35,188 nucleotides of DNA from Candidatus Nosocomiicoccus stercorigallinarum (GTDB lineage Bacteria > Bacillota > Bacilli > Staphylococcales > Salinicoccaceae). The stretch spans positions 1 to 35,188 of the forward strand of contig DWXM01000045.1 in assembly GCA_019119225.1 (NCBI GenBank). Reading direction: 5' to 3'. A program made the position numbers and the translations under genes. Below are positions 1-8,190 of the stretch, one piece after another. Under the pieces are notes generated by a model. The model did not search any database. It worked only from the letters and a program-made list of their open reading frames with translations, and was not told the origin of the DNA. Positions within the stretch are counted from its first letter, which is position 1. Each line of letters starts with the position of its first letter.

Positions 1-259
1 ATGCAGCAATTGCTTTAGGCTTTTGATCGTTAACATCTTTTTCAGTGTAAAGCGTTTGACGCTGTAAGTTCGAAAGTTCAACGTAATCTCTGTCGATTAA
101 AATGAGTTTTCCAATTCCTAAACGCGTGAGCATCTCACTAGATACTGACCCTAACGCTCCAACACCAACAATGAGTACTGTACTATTTAATAGCTTTCGT
201 TGACCATCTTCACCAATGTTTTTATATAAAATTTGTCGACTATAACGTTCAATATTCAT
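1..259 (-). CDS. ThiF/MoeB/HesA-family E1-like adenylyltransferase (partial, 5' part only)
   Basis: Only the first 86 codons are inside the window; the gene continues beyond position 1. Translation from the ATG at 257-259 starts [20 protein letters not shown]. It carries the Rossmann nucleotide-binding motif GVGALGS at about residues 33-39, followed by the typical [15 protein letters not shown] stretch with conserved D, N and RQ. These are hallmarks of the family that adenylates the C-terminal glycine of ThiS or MoaD sulfur carriers during thiamine or molybdopterin synthesis. A ribosome site AAGGTGA lies just upstream. The N-terminus alone does not separate ThiF from MoeB, and the C-terminal zinc cysteines are not visible. 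Confidence 0.85.
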   Translation of the reverse strand, partial: MNIERYSRQILYKNIGEDGQRKLLNSTVLIVGVGALGSVSSEMLTRLGIGKLILIDRDYVELSNLQRQTLYTEKDVNDQKPKAIAA

Positions 260-328
260 AATTTCACCTTGAATTTAATCATCTAAATTAGAATACCATA
301 TTTTATAAGGTACGATGAGCGTTCTGCT

Positions 329-358
329 TTGTAAAGAATATGTAAATATTAAGATAAT
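329..358 (+). promoter_or_regulatory. Candidate promoter of the phoPR operon
   Basis: TTGTAA (329-334) and GATAAT (353-358) are separated by 18 bp and lie upstream of a very strong ribosome site (AGGAGG, about 403-408) before the ATG at 415. The match to the sigma-A consensus is moderate. I could not identify convincing phased Pho boxes. Confidence 0.35.
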
Positions 359-414
359 TTTCTTAAACATGATAAAATAACTTACACATATGTATCGATA
401 TTCAGGAGGTTATT

Positions 415-1113
415 ATGCATAAAATTCTCGTTGTAGACGATGAAGCGTCTATCGTAACATTGCTAAAATTTAATTTAGAACAAAATGGTTTTGAAGTCGT
501 TATTGCAAGTGACGGATTAGAAGCGATTGAACAAGTGAAAAAGGAATCACCAGACGTCATCGTATTAGATTTAATGCTTCCGAAAATGGATGGTATGGAC
601 GTTGCGAGAACACTTCGTCTCGATAAGATTCATACGCCAATTTTAATGCTTACAGCAAAAGATGACGAGCTCGATAAAATTCTCGGCTTAGAAATTGGCG
701 CCGACGATTATATGACAAAACCTTTTAGTCCACGAGAAGTCGTTGCAAGAGTGCGTGCAATTTTAAGACGAATCAATCTTGAGTCACATACAGAAGAGGT
801 CGACAACACGATTCAAATCGGCGAGTTAACGATTGATTTAAACAACTACTCCGTCTATAAAAACGATAAAAAAATCGAACTCACAAAAAAAGAATACGAG
901 TTGTTAGTTTATCTTGGTAAAAATAATCAACGTGTACTATCTAGAGATCAGTTGTTAAATGGGATTTGGAATTTTGATTTTGACGGAGACACACGTATTG
1001 TCGACGTTCATATCGGTAAGTTAAGAGAAAAAATCGAAGATCATCCTAAATCACCAAAGTACATTCACACAGTAAGAGGCTTCGGTTATAAGATGGAATA
1101 CTCCGATGAATAA
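415..1113 (+). CDS. phoP: PhoP-type response regulator (OmpR family)
   Basis: 232-residue transcription factor of a two-component system. The receiver domain (about 1-120) has the acidic pair D8/D9, the phosphoacceptor D52 in VLDLMLP and K102 in TKPF. A winged-helix OmpR/PhoB DNA-binding domain follows (about 130-228), ending in the typical TVRGFGYKM. Length and motifs fit PhoP, which controls phosphate-starvation genes. The next gene is a PAS/HAMP sensor kinase whose start overlaps this gene by 8 bp, so the two are translationally coupled. WalR is the main alternative, but the kinase architecture and the absence of walH/walI neighbours favour PhoP. The phosphate role is inferred from family resemblance. 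Confidence 0.85.
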   Translation: MHKILVVDDEASIVTLLKFNLEQNGFEVVIASDGLEAIEQVKKESPDVIVLDLMLPKMDGMDVARTLRLDKIHTPILMLTAKDDELDKILGLEIGADDYMTKPFSPREVVARVRAILRRINLESHTEEVDNTIQIGELTIDLNNYSVYKNDKKIELTKKEYELLVYLGKNNQRVLSRDQLLNGIWNFDFDGDTRIVDVHIGKLREKIEDHPKSPKYIHTVRGFGYKMEYSDE

Positions 1114-2869
1114 ATTATGGATTAGAATTACTGTTTCGTTTTTTATCATTTCAATTGTTGGATTATGTATTATGTTTTTCTTTGTAGAAAACGTAAACCG
1201 GACGACGTATGAATCACTATCCAGCCAACGATTAAAAGAAGATAGCGAACTCATTTCAAGTTTAATTGAAAATGATACGATTGATTTAAATTATAAAAGT
1301 ATACAACCTTGGATTGAAGGGTTAAAGCTTTCAGATACGAATCGTTATACGATAATCAGTCGTACAGGCCAGGTCATTTACGATAGCGAAGCTAACTCAT
1401 TACATATGGAAAACCACTTAGATCGTCCAGAAGTTCGATCAGCTTTAAAAAATGAATCGGTGAGTGAATCATTCGTTCGTGAAAGTGACACTGAAAAACT
1501 CAATATGATGTATATCGCATCACCCATTCAATCTGACGGAGAAATTGTTGGATTCGTTAGAGTTTCAACAGCACTAAAAACAATTGAAGCAGTGACGAAT
1601 AAAATTTGGGTATCATTACTCGTCGTATTCACTTTAATTTTAATTGCGACGTTAATTTCAGCCGCACTACTTTCATATAAAATTACACAACCCATTCAAA
1701 AGATTAATGACGTCACTAAACGTTTAGAAGAAAAAGATTATAGCGCACGTATTAACGAACCTTTCCCCGCTGAATTAAATACGCTAAGTGAATCGATTAA
1801 TTCACTCGCTGGGAGTTTAAACGAGTACGTGACAGAAATTGTAGACCAATCTAAACAGCTGGAGAGTATTTTATCGAATTTAATTACAGGGGTTATACTC
1901 ATTAACCCTGAAGGTAAGATCGTCGTTGCGAATGAAGCAGCGCTAAATTTAACTGGTCTGACGCGCGAAAACGTCATCGATAGCGACTACCGCGAAAGTT
2001 TAGTGCCATTAAATATTTTAAGAGATATTCGCCACGTCTATAAATACGATAAAACAATCAACCACGACGTATACTTATATACACCCGAAGAAACTGTATT
2101 AAATTTCTACGCAGCGCCCTATTACGGTCAACGCTGGGAAAGACGTGGAGTCATTGTCGCGCTTCATAACATTAGTGATATTAAGCGGTTAGAAAACGTC
2201 CGTCGTGACTTTGTCGCAAATGTTTCACACGAATTAAAAACACCGATTACATCAATAAAAGGATTTGCAGAAACACTAATTGAAAATGATGAATTACCAA
2301 AAGAAGTGGAACGTGAATTTTTACAAATTATTTTTGACGAAAGTGTACGGTTAAATACACTAATCATCGATATTTTAAATTTATCAAAAATAGAGAAACA
2401 ACAAATCCAATTAAACGAAACAAATTTCGACTTAACCGAGCTTGTCTATACGACCGTTCGACCGATGAAACGATTATTTAAAGATAAACAATTAAATCTT
2501 ACGTTACCTGAAAAATCTGAGCATATACTTTTTGCAGATAAAGAAAGAGTTGGACAAATACTCATAAACTTACTCTCAAATGCTGTGAATTATACTCAAG
2601 ATGGTGATGACGTTGAAGTTAGAATCGAAGAAACTGAAGAATTCATGAAACTCATCGTCCATGATACTGGTGCTGGTATTCCTAAAGAAAGTATCGATAG
2701 ATTGTTCGAAAGATTTTACAGAGTCGATACCGCGAGAAGCAAAAAAGACGGTGGCACTGGGTTAGGATTAGCAATCGTTAAGCACCTTGTCGAACTGCAC
2801 GGCGGAACAATAACTGTCGATAGTATCGAAGGAGAATACACGGCGTTTACAGTTACATTTCAGAAGTAG
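1106..2869 (+). CDS. phoR: PhoR-type sensor histidine kinase
   Basis: 587-residue membrane kinase. Order: transmembrane helix (about 5-27), extracellular sensor domain (28-165), second helix (168-190), HAMP (about 190-243), PAS domain (about 250-355), HisKA with phosphoacceptor H375 in NVSHELKTP, then HATPase_c with N-box LLSNAVNYT and G-boxes HDTGAGIP and GGTGLGLAIV. It would autophosphorylate and pass phosphate to D52 of the upstream regulator. The ATG lies inside the end of phoP (8-bp overlap). A hairpin terminator follows within about 20 bp of the stop, so the pair forms a closed two-gene operon. Confidence 0.88.
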   Translation: MNKLWIRITVSFFIISIVGLCIMFFFVENVNRTTYESLSSQRLKEDSELISSLIENDTIDLNYKSIQPWIEGLKLSDTNRYTIISRTGQVIYDSEANSLHMENHLDRPEVRSALKNESVSESFVRESDTEKLNMMYIASPIQSDGEIVGFVRVSTALKTIEAVTNKIWVSLLVVFTLILIATLISAALLSYKITQPIQKINDVTKRLEEKDYSARINEPFPAELNTLSESINSLAGSLNEYVTEIVDQSKQLESILSNLITGVILINPEGKIVVANEAALNLTGLTRENVIDSDYRESLVPLNILRDIRHVYKYDKTINHDVYLYTPEETVLNFYAAPYYGQRWERRGVIVALHNISDIKRLENVRRDFVANVSHELKTPITSIKGFAETLIENDELPKEVEREFLQIIFDESVRLNTLIIDILNLSKIEKQQIQLNETNFDLTELVYTTVRPMKRLFKDKQLNLTLPEKSEHILFADKERVGQILINLLSNAVNYTQDGDDVEVRIEETEEFMKLIVHDTGAGIPKESIDRLFERFYRVDTARSKKDGGTGLGLAIVKHLVELHGGTITVDSIEGEYTAFTVTFQK

Positions 2870-2884
2870 GTAATTTATACACAA

Positions 2885-2910
2885 AAAAACTCGCCCTTCG
2901 GCGAGTTTTT
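2885..2910. terminator. Bidirectional rho-independent terminator (phoR / ScdA-like)
   Basis: An 11-bp stem AAAAACTCGCC / GGCGAGTTTTT with loop CTTC lies between two convergent genes. The A/T runs flanking the GC core allow it to work in both directions. Its right end touches the stop codon of the minus-strand gene. Confidence 0.85.
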
Positions 2911-3536
2911 TATTGTTTTCTAATTAAGTTTTCTAGCGTAATCATTTCAGTCACTTGCTTTTCTAAACGCTCGAATCGTTTGTAGACGAAGCTAACTTCA
3001 CTATTCGTGTTATCAGAATTATATTCGTTTGTGAGTCGTTTCACTGTGTATAAGTCGTCGATAATTTCAACTTCTTTTTTCTGTAAGTCTGCGTCATATA
3101 CGTCGCTCGGTTTTCTATCTTCAATTAGTGGATGTACCGTATCTTCTAATAGATTAACGTACGCTTCAACTTTTTCTTTTAGCTGATCGAACGCTTGGTG
3201 GACGTTCTCATCTTTAAGGATTTTATCTGACACTTTTTTAACATACTCATGAAGTACAGGAAGTTCATCTTTAAAGTCTTCGATGTAACGGTCATGTACT
3301 GTTTTTGATAAGTCTTGTGGTGTGTGGTTAACGTAGTTTGTCACTGCCTCATCTTCAATAAATAATTGTAAATCGTTCACGAGTGCACCGTTTTCTAAAT
3401 TCGCTTCATTCGCAATGTCCTCTACTGTTATATCTTCATTTACAACAAATTCTAAAGAAAGTGGCCTTAAAATTTCACCAATATTTGGATAATCTATAAA
3501 TAGTTTTTGTACTTTCGTATTTTTGTCTAGCGCCAT
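2910..3536 (-). CDS. ScdA/RIC-like protein lacking cysteine and most hemerythrin ligands
   Basis: 208 residues. The N-terminus (1-60, with TKVQKLFIDYPNIGEILRPL) resembles the ScdA_N (DUF542) domain. The rest resembles the hemerythrin-like domain of ScdA, the di-iron protein that repairs damaged iron-sulfur clusters. ScdA usually has CCGG after the first helix and a set of conserved His/Glu ligands, ending in HxHLEN. Here there is no cysteine at all, the CCGG position reads VVNE, and the final ligand motif reads MITLEN. Five histidines remain (71, 81, 96, 113, 135). Length is near the family norm (about 220), so it is not truncated. It may be a metal-free paralogue. A promoter region shared with the divergent gene lies at 3537-3664. 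Confidence 0.6.
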   Translation of the reverse strand: MALDKNTKVQKLFIDYPNIGEILRPLSLEFVVNEDITVEDIANEANLENGALVNDLQLFIEDEAVTNYVNHTPQDLSKTVHDRYIEDFKDELPVLHEYVKKVSDKILKDENVHQAFDQLKEKVEAYVNLLEDTVHPLIEDRKPSDVYDADLQKKEVEIIDDLYTVKRLTNEYNSDNTNSEVSFVYKRFERLEKQVTEMITLENLIRKQ

Positions 3537-3604
3537 GCTGATCGCCTCCTAATTATTACTTCTCCTATTGCCGTTTAAGTGGAATTTCAAACACACAGTT
3601 TCAT

Positions 3605-3631
3605 GTAAATCGTTTACGGGTAAGTTATAAT
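3605..3631 (+). promoter_or_regulatory. Candidate promoter with small dyad upstream of the 250-aa gene
   Basis: A perfect -10 hexamer TATAAT lies at 3626-3631. A short palindrome GTAAA-TCG-TTTAC (3605-3617) occupies the -35 area, where no good TTGACA is found. The dyad is therefore a possible operator. The ribosome site GGAGG precedes the ATG at 3665. Confidence 0.4.
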
Positions 3632-3664
3632 AATAAGTAAACAGTGTAACGGAGGTAAACAATT

Positions 3665-4417
3665 ATGAAAGACAAGATTAGAATGGCAGCGACGGTTCTT
3701 CCTGTACTACTCGTCCCATTAATTAAAAACAGAAAAGACATTAAAGAACATCCTGACGTAAAAAAACTCGCTAAAAACTCAAATATTTTATATGATAAAG
3801 TAAAAGATAAAGCTCAAGTCGTTACTGAAGTTGGTGCAACAGGTTATAATGAAACACGCGACTTTATTTCAACAAAATATCAGAATTCTAAACAAAAACA
3901 TGCGTATAATAAACAAATTAAAGATTACAACAAATTACAAAAAGAACTTGAAAAATTAGAAGCTGATTTTGAAAAAGATAAAGACGCACATCGTAATGCG
4001 CGTTTAGAAAAAGAAACGGTAGTTTCTACACCAAGTAGCGAAGAGTTAGAGTCACGCATGCAAGTTTCGAAAGGAAGTCAAAAATTGAACATTCAAAAGC
4101 CAGACACTAAAAACGTACGTGAATTAAACGAGAGATTCGTTGAAGGTACAGAATATGAAGAAAGCTATGAGCCTGGTAGCCTTCACCGAAAACATAAAGA
4201 TGCTTTAGATCCTAAAAGTGCGCGTCTTCGCGAAGAAAATAAAGATTTAAAAGAACAAAGAGAAGCTTCAAGAGATGAATCATTATTCGGTAAACATCGC
4301 CGCGAAAACGAACACCACATTCAAAATATCGGCAGAAAAACAGGTTACGGTGAGTCGTATCAAAAACCTGATTCACTTCGTGAATTCCAAGACTGGAAGG
4401 AAAAGCATAACAACTAA
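3665..4417 (+). CDS. Hypothetical charged protein with short N-terminal hydrophobic segment
   Basis: 250 residues, not assigned to a named family. Residues 8-20 (AATVLPVLLVPLI) form one short hydrophobic stretch, too short for a convincing signal peptide but able to contact a membrane. The rest is very rich in K, E, R and Q, with heptad-like helices (about 75-115 and 185-215) suggesting coiled coil. A low-complexity region contains two near repeats: EESYEPGSLHRKHKD and GESYQKPDSLREFQDWK. The stop codon overlaps the ATG of the LOG-family gene by one base (TAATG), so the two are probably co-translated. Function unknown. Confidence 0.75.
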   Translation: MKDKIRMAATVLPVLLVPLIKNRKDIKEHPDVKKLAKNSNILYDKVKDKAQVVTEVGATGYNETRDFISTKYQNSKQKHAYNKQIKDYNKLQKELEKLEADFEKDKDAHRNARLEKETVVSTPSSEELESRMQVSKGSQKLNIQKPDTKNVRELNERFVEGTEYEESYEPGSLHRKHKDALDPKSARLREENKDLKEQREASRDESLFGKHRRENEHHIQNIGRKTGYGESYQKPDSLREFQDWKEKHNN

Positions 4418-5013
4418 TGGAAATTAAACGAGTTTCTGTTTTTTGTGGTGCACGTTTAGGGAATAGCAATCAGTTTAAAGAAGACGCCTATCATCTTGGT
4501 GAAATCCTCGCTAAAGAAGCGGTAGAACTTATCTATGGTGGTGGAGGGCTTGGTTTAATGGGCGCAACTGCAGACGGCGCGCTAGATGCTGGCGGTGATG
4601 TGACAGGTATTATTCCAACCGTCTTAGTCGATAAAGAAATGGCGCATCCGCGTGTTAAAAATATGAAAGTCGTCGACACGATGAGTATTCGTAAAGATAT
4701 GCTCATCGACGAAGCAGATGCAATCATTGTATTACCAGGTGGAGCTGGCACAATGGAAGAATTTTTCCAAGTGTTCGTTTCTGGACAAATCGGTTTTCAA
4801 CAAAAACCGATTGCCCTCGTCAATACAGACGGTTATTATGACTCATTATTTGAGTTATTTGAGACGTTTATTGAAAATGACTTTTTAGAAAGAAGATTTT
4901 TAGATCTTATTATGAAAGTCGATTCTGTCGATGATGTTATCGATCAATTAAAATCATACAGACCTGTTGAAGGACGTACGAGAGAAGATATAGAAAGCGG
5001 ACATCGTGATTAA
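4417..5013 (+). CDS. LOG-family protein (cytokinin riboside 5'-monophosphate phosphoribohydrolase-like)
   Basis: 198-residue Rossmann protein with the two signature motifs of the LOG (TIGR00730) family: GGGGLGLMG at 41-49 and PGGAGTMEE at 107-115. The Glu of the second motif and Arg92 (in SIRKDM) are the expected catalytic or phosphate-binding positions. Family members cleave the N-glycosidic bond of nucleoside 5'-monophosphates to release a base and ribose 5-phosphate; some bind other nucleotides. The substrate here is unknown. The ATG overlaps the stop of the previous gene (TAATG), with a GGAAGG ribosome site inside it. The terminator stem begins inside the last codons. Confidence 0.85.
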   Translation: MEIKRVSVFCGARLGNSNQFKEDAYHLGEILAKEAVELIYGGGGLGLMGATADGALDAGGDVTGIIPTVLVDKEMAHPRVKNMKVVDTMSIRKDMLIDEADAIIVLPGGAGTMEEFFQVFVSGQIGFQQKPIALVNTDGYYDSLFELFETFIENDFLERRFLDLIMKVDSVDDVIDQLKSYRPVEGRTREDIESGHRD

Positions 5014-5030
5014 TTTCAGATGTCCGCTTT
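4994..5030. terminator. Bidirectional terminator (LOG gene / GNAT gene)
   Basis: Perfect 12-bp stem AAAGCGGACATC (4994-5005) / GATGTCCGCTTT (5019-5030) with a 13-nt loop that includes the LOG stop codon. It lies between convergent genes and is flanked by A and T runs. Confidence 0.8.
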
Positions 5031-5581
5031 TAAATTTCTTTTTTAAATATTAAACTTGGTGCTTTTCTATGACCTTCAATAAAGTATGGATCAATATATT
5101 CATAGAATTTTTCCATTCCAATTTTATCGATTACATTTAAGGCTGGTAAATTCTTTTTTGAAACAAACGCATACACTTCTTTAATATCTGTTTTTTTACG
5201 AACAAATTTTAAAATCGCATTTGCAGCTTCTGTCGCTAACCCCTGATTCCAATGCTTTTTACCTAGTAATATGAACAACTCCACTGCTGGGAATAGGTCT
5301 TCAATCTCATCGAGGTGTAAACATTCGTCATATTGCTTAATTCGAATCCCCGCAATACCAATCATTTCCTTAGTCGATTTTTTCTCGAGCGAAAATAATC
5401 CAAATCCTCTATCGCGTATACTACCTGACATTTCTTTAACAAGTGCTTCGACTTCACTATTTGAAAACACACTCGGAAAATACTGCATCGTATCTCGCTC
5501 TTGCATAATTTTTTTTAAACATTCAACATCAGAATGATTATAATCTCTAAACAATAAGCGCTTTGTTTTTATATATGTCAT
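5030..5581 (-). CDS. GNAT-family N-acetyltransferase (RimJ/RimL type)
   Basis: 183 residues beginning with TKRLLFRDYNHSD, typical of the RimJ/RimL branch of acetyl-CoA-dependent N-acetyltransferases. The acetyl-CoA loop region reads KKHWNQGLATEAANAIL (about 109-125), and the following strand carries VSKKNLPALNVIDKIGM, the usual N..S...EK.GF equivalent. The target is unknown. The ATG overlaps the stop of the upstream small gene by four bases (ATGA), so the two are translationally coupled. Confidence 0.85.
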   Translation of the reverse strand: MTYIKTKRLLFRDYNHSDVECLKKIMQERDTMQYFPSVFSNSEVEALVKEMSGSIRDRGFGLFSLEKKSTKEMIGIAGIRIKQYDECLHLDEIEDLFPAVELFILLGKKHWNQGLATEAANAILKFVRKKTDIKEVYAFVSKKNLPALNVIDKIGMEKFYEYIDPYFIEGHRKAPSLIFKKEI

Positions 5582-5889
5582 TTCTCGTCTCGATGGTTAT
5601 AGTTAATCAGTTGAATGTCTAATTTTTTCTTGTGTAAATCATAATCAACGAGGTGTTTTTCTTTAGTCACATTTGTTATGACACTTATAAAATCTTTTGA
5701 ATCTTTAATATCAAAGTGTAAATAAAACGTATCAAACGTATCTTCAGGCATTGGTTGCTGCGATACACTACGTTTAGATTCTAATTCATTAAAAATCACT
5801 TCGTTTTGAACAACTGTACCAAGTTCTTGTCGTAATTCTTCTAAAGACATTGTTTCGTTTTCCATTAACACAAAATCACTTTCGTACAT
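5578..5889 (-). CDS. Hypothetical protein, 103 aa
   Basis: Small acidic soluble protein with no recognised motif. The N-terminal half is helical (MSLEELRQELGTVVQNEVIFNE), followed by a mixed segment with FDTFYLHFDIKDS. A good ribosome site (AGGAGA, 8 bp before the ATG) and the ATGA overlap with the acetyltransferase gene support that it is translated. It lies 12 bp downstream of the lipoprotein gene and is probably in the same transcript. Function unknown. Confidence 0.65.
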   Translation of the reverse strand: MYESDFVLMENETMSLEELRQELGTVVQNEVIFNELESKRSVSQQPMPEDTFDTFYLHFDIKDSKDFISVITNVTKEKHLVDYDLHKKKLDIQLINYNHRDEK

Positions 5890-5901
5890 AACTATCTTCT
5901 C

Positions 5902-6108
5902 CTATTCTTTTTCCATCTGGTTTAATTCATCTTCTTTTGCTTTTACTTTTTGTTTTAAATCCTCATTGTCACTTTTTAATTCATTAATTTGACGCTCTAA
6001 ATCTGTAATACTTTCTTCAAGCGCTTGTATATCTTGTTCTTTTTGACTTGGACTACTACACGCTGTAAGAACGACTGTACTCAGTAACACGATTAAGGTA
6101 CGTTTCAT
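5902..6108 (-). CDS. Small coiled-coil lipoprotein
   Basis: 68 residues. Residues 1-17 form a lipoprotein signal peptide ending in the lipobox LTAC with lipidated C17. The mature part is a single predicted coiled coil (about 25-66) with heptad leucine/isoleucine pattern and many K/E/D residues. It would be anchored to the outer face of the membrane. Ribosome site AGGTGA lies 6 bp before the ATG. It is the first gene of the lipoprotein - hypothetical - GNAT set. Function unknown. Confidence 0.75.
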   Translation of the reverse strand: MKRTLIVLLSTVVLTACSSPSQKEQDIQALEESITDLERQINELKSDNEDLKQKVKAKEDELNQMEKE

Positions 6109-6130
6109 ATTATCACCTACATATATAGTA

Positions 6131-6175
6131 ATTATATCACTTCACTTCTGTGATTAAAATTTACTTGAGTATAAT
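6131..6175. promoter_or_regulatory. Divergent promoter region with dyad
   Basis: The 105-bp gap between divergent genes contains a minus-strand -10 TATAAT (reverse complement of 6131-6136) for the lipoprotein gene and a plus-strand -10 TATAAT (6170-6175) for the small membrane protein. Between them is an inverted repeat ATCAC-N9-GTGAT (6136-6154). Neither promoter has a strong -35. Confidence 0.4.
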
Positions 6176-6213
6176 TCCTCGATAAGAGATACTTAAACAA
6201 AGAGGTGCTATTT

Positions 6214-6465
6214 ATGTTTGAATGGGTAAAACTCGGTGTCACAATTATATTTATTATTTTGATGGTCATCGTATTTTTTAAAAAGAAAAATGTCTTAAAT
6301 TGGCTAATTATCTTATTAATTCTTCACTCTGTAATTATATTTTCACTCCGATTTTTTATCGGCAATGAACCGCTAGTAGATTCTATTTTAAGTGTAGTCT
6401 ACTTTGTAATTATAACGATTTTTGCAGTGTTGATCCTTAGAACTTTAAAACTAAATGATGAATAA
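6214..6465 (+). CDS. Small membrane protein, three predicted helices
   Basis: 83 residues from the ATG at 6214. I chose this start because AGAGG (6201-6205) lies at proper spacing; the upstream in-frame GTG at 6205 overlaps the ribosome site itself. Hydrophobic helices at about 7-24, 29-48 and 56-76, with a KKKN turn after the first, indicate an integral membrane protein. No family recognised. It stands alone, ending at a bidirectional terminator. Confidence 0.6.
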   Translation: MFEWVKLGVTIIFIILMVIVFFKKKNVLNWLIILLILHSVIIFSLRFFIGNEPLVDSILSVVYFVIITIFAVLILRTLKLNDE

Positions 6466-6469
6466 AAAT

Positions 6470-6491
6470 AAACGTCCCTAAAGGGACGTTT
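6470..6491. terminator. Bidirectional terminator
   Basis: Stem AAACGTCCC / GGGACGTTT with loop TAAA between convergent genes, followed by T5 on the plus strand and an A/T-rich run on the minus strand. Confidence 0.8.
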
Positions 6492-6974
6492 TTAAAATAC
6501 AAAGACATCGAGTACGAACCATAAAATAATTAACGTGTACACGACTATTTTAAATAATGTTGTCGTTACGAAAGCTGCGAGACTACCAAGCGCTGCTTTT
6601 AACGCTTTTGACGCGTCTTTATACATAAACATTTCTGTAATGAATACTAAAAATAATGGAACGAATATCACACCAAGTGGCGGATATATAAACATACCTA
6701 AAATCACACCGATGATTGCTGCCCACTCACCTTGAGTGGTACCACCGAGTTTTCCGACGTAGTACTTCGTAATGGCCATATCACTAACAAAGACGAGAAT
6801 CGTAAATACCCCGAGTATTAGCCAGAACATAATACCTAGATTATCTCCAACGAAAAACGTATAAATTAGAGCACCAATCCAGTACATAAAAATAGACGGA
6901 ATAACTGGATATACTAGTCCAACATATCCCAGTAAAAATGCTAAAATAATTAAAATCCATAATATTGCTTCCAC
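6492..6974 (-). CDS. DUF456-family membrane protein
   Basis: 160 residues with four or more hydrophobic helices and the DUF456 pattern: a YPVIPSIFMYWIGALIY stretch near residue 23 and a glycine-rich IIGVILGMFIYPPLGVIFVP segment at about 87-106. Function of the family is unknown. The start codon is GTG, directly following the TAA of the MFS gene (TAAGTG); the ribosome site AGGTGA lies inside the end of that gene. It is the last gene of a probable DUF402 - LysR - MFS - DUF456 operon. Confidence 0.8.
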   Translation of the reverse strand: MEAILWILIILAFLLGYVGLVYPVIPSIFMYWIGALIYTFFVGDNLGIMFWLILGVFTILVFVSDMAITKYYVGKLGGTTQGEWAAIIGVILGMFIYPPLGVIFVPLFLVFITEMFMYKDASKALKAALGSLAAFVTTTLFKIVVYTLIILWFVLDVFVF

Positions 6975-8180
6975 TTAGATTTCACCTACTCTCAGCTGTG
7001 ATTTTGTAAATGCAAATAATAATACTGAAATAAACATTAATCCACTACTAAATAAAAATGCAATGTTTACACTAAACATATCTGAAATTACACCACCAAG
7101 TAAATTCCCAAGTAATTGTCCAATAACCATCCCATTTGCGAATAATGTTGACGCGTATCCTGGGAAGTCAGGTAGTAAGTCTTGAAAATAACTAATACCA
7201 AGACCAAGTAATATAGCTAAGAAAAATGCGAGGACAACTTGGCCAACTAAAATGACTGTAAAACTTTGGAAAAGTCCGATTGACATAAAGAACAATCCAC
7301 CTAATATTCCAGCAAACATTAATAAATGTTTCGTTTCAAATTTAGATGCAATCCAGCCAATTCCTATCATAAATGGTACTTCTAATCCGGCACAAAGTGA
7401 CGCGAGTACCCCGACTTTCCCACGGTCCTCACCAAGGACCTCTGTCACGTATAGCGGCATATTGAGTAAATACCCCCACTGTCCGACATATAATAAAATA
7501 ATTGCAATAAACGGTAGAATTAATACCGGTGCACTAATTAAACTCGGTGCAGATTTTTCATCTATCTGACTTATCGATACTTCACGGTCTACATTTGTCG
7601 GTTTAATAAATAACGTTACGACAAAAACAACCATAAATAAAACAACCGTACCGACAAATAATCCAGTAAAATCATATCTTGCAATTAATATCGATCCAAT
7701 TAACGGACCAAATAGAAATCCGAAACTAAACATCGAACGAAGTACAGTATTTGCAAATATTTTTAAACGCGTATCGTTACTGTTGTTTTTATTAACAGAT
7801 TCTCTTGCTGATGCATATAACTGTGGAAGTCCAGGCGCACCAAGAGAGAAAAATACAATATAACCGATGACTAAAATCACCGTATGATTTAAAACTAAAA
7901 ATAGTGAGAACGTAATAATTTCCATAACGATTGCGATAAGTAGTAAATACTTTCTATCAAACGATAAATGGTCACTAAATCGTCCGACAATCGTATTCAC
8001 AACAAATGATCCAATCGCACCAGCAGCCATAAATATACCAAACTGAGTCACAGTTAAGCCATGATTATTGGTCATATAAAGCACAAGGAATGGCGTTGTA
8101 ATTGCAACTGCCATTCCGTATAAGATCATACTTACTAAAAATAATTTATAGTTTTGTATTTTAAATAACTTTTTAAACAT
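6975..8180 (-). CDS. MFS transporter, sugar-efflux (SetA/SotB)-like
   Basis: About 401 residues with 12 predicted membrane helices. The loop between helices 2 and 3 has the MFS signature GRFSDHLSFDRKYLL. The arrangement and the FLVLYMTNNHGLTVTQFG start recall the SetA-like sugar/drug efflux group. Substrate unknown. I prefer the ATG at 8180 (MFKKLFK) because GTAGGA lies 8 bp upstream. An ATG at 8204 would add eight residues and overlap the LysR gene by 14 bp, but it has only a weak ribosome site. The adjacent LysR gene may control it. Confidence 0.8.
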   Translation of the reverse strand: MFKKLFKIQNYKLFLVSMILYGMAVAITTPFLVLYMTNNHGLTVTQFGIFMAAGAIGSFVVNTIVGRFSDHLSFDRKYLLLIAIVMEIITFSLFLVLNHTVILVIGYIVFFSLGAPGLPQLYASARESVNKNNSNDTRLKIFANTVLRSMFSFGFLFGPLIGSILIARYDFTGLFVGTVVLFMVVFVVTLFIKPTNVDREVSISQIDEKSAPSLISAPVLILPFIAIILLYVGQWGYLLNMPLYVTEVLGEDRGKVGVLASLCAGLEVPFMIGIGWIASKFETKHLLMFAGILGGLFFMSIGLFQSFTVILVGQVVLAFFLAILLGLGISYFQDLLPDFPGYASTLFANGMVIGQLLGNLLGGVISDMFSVNIAFLFSSGLMFISVLLFAFTKSQLRVGEI

Positions 8181-8190
8181 ATATATATTC

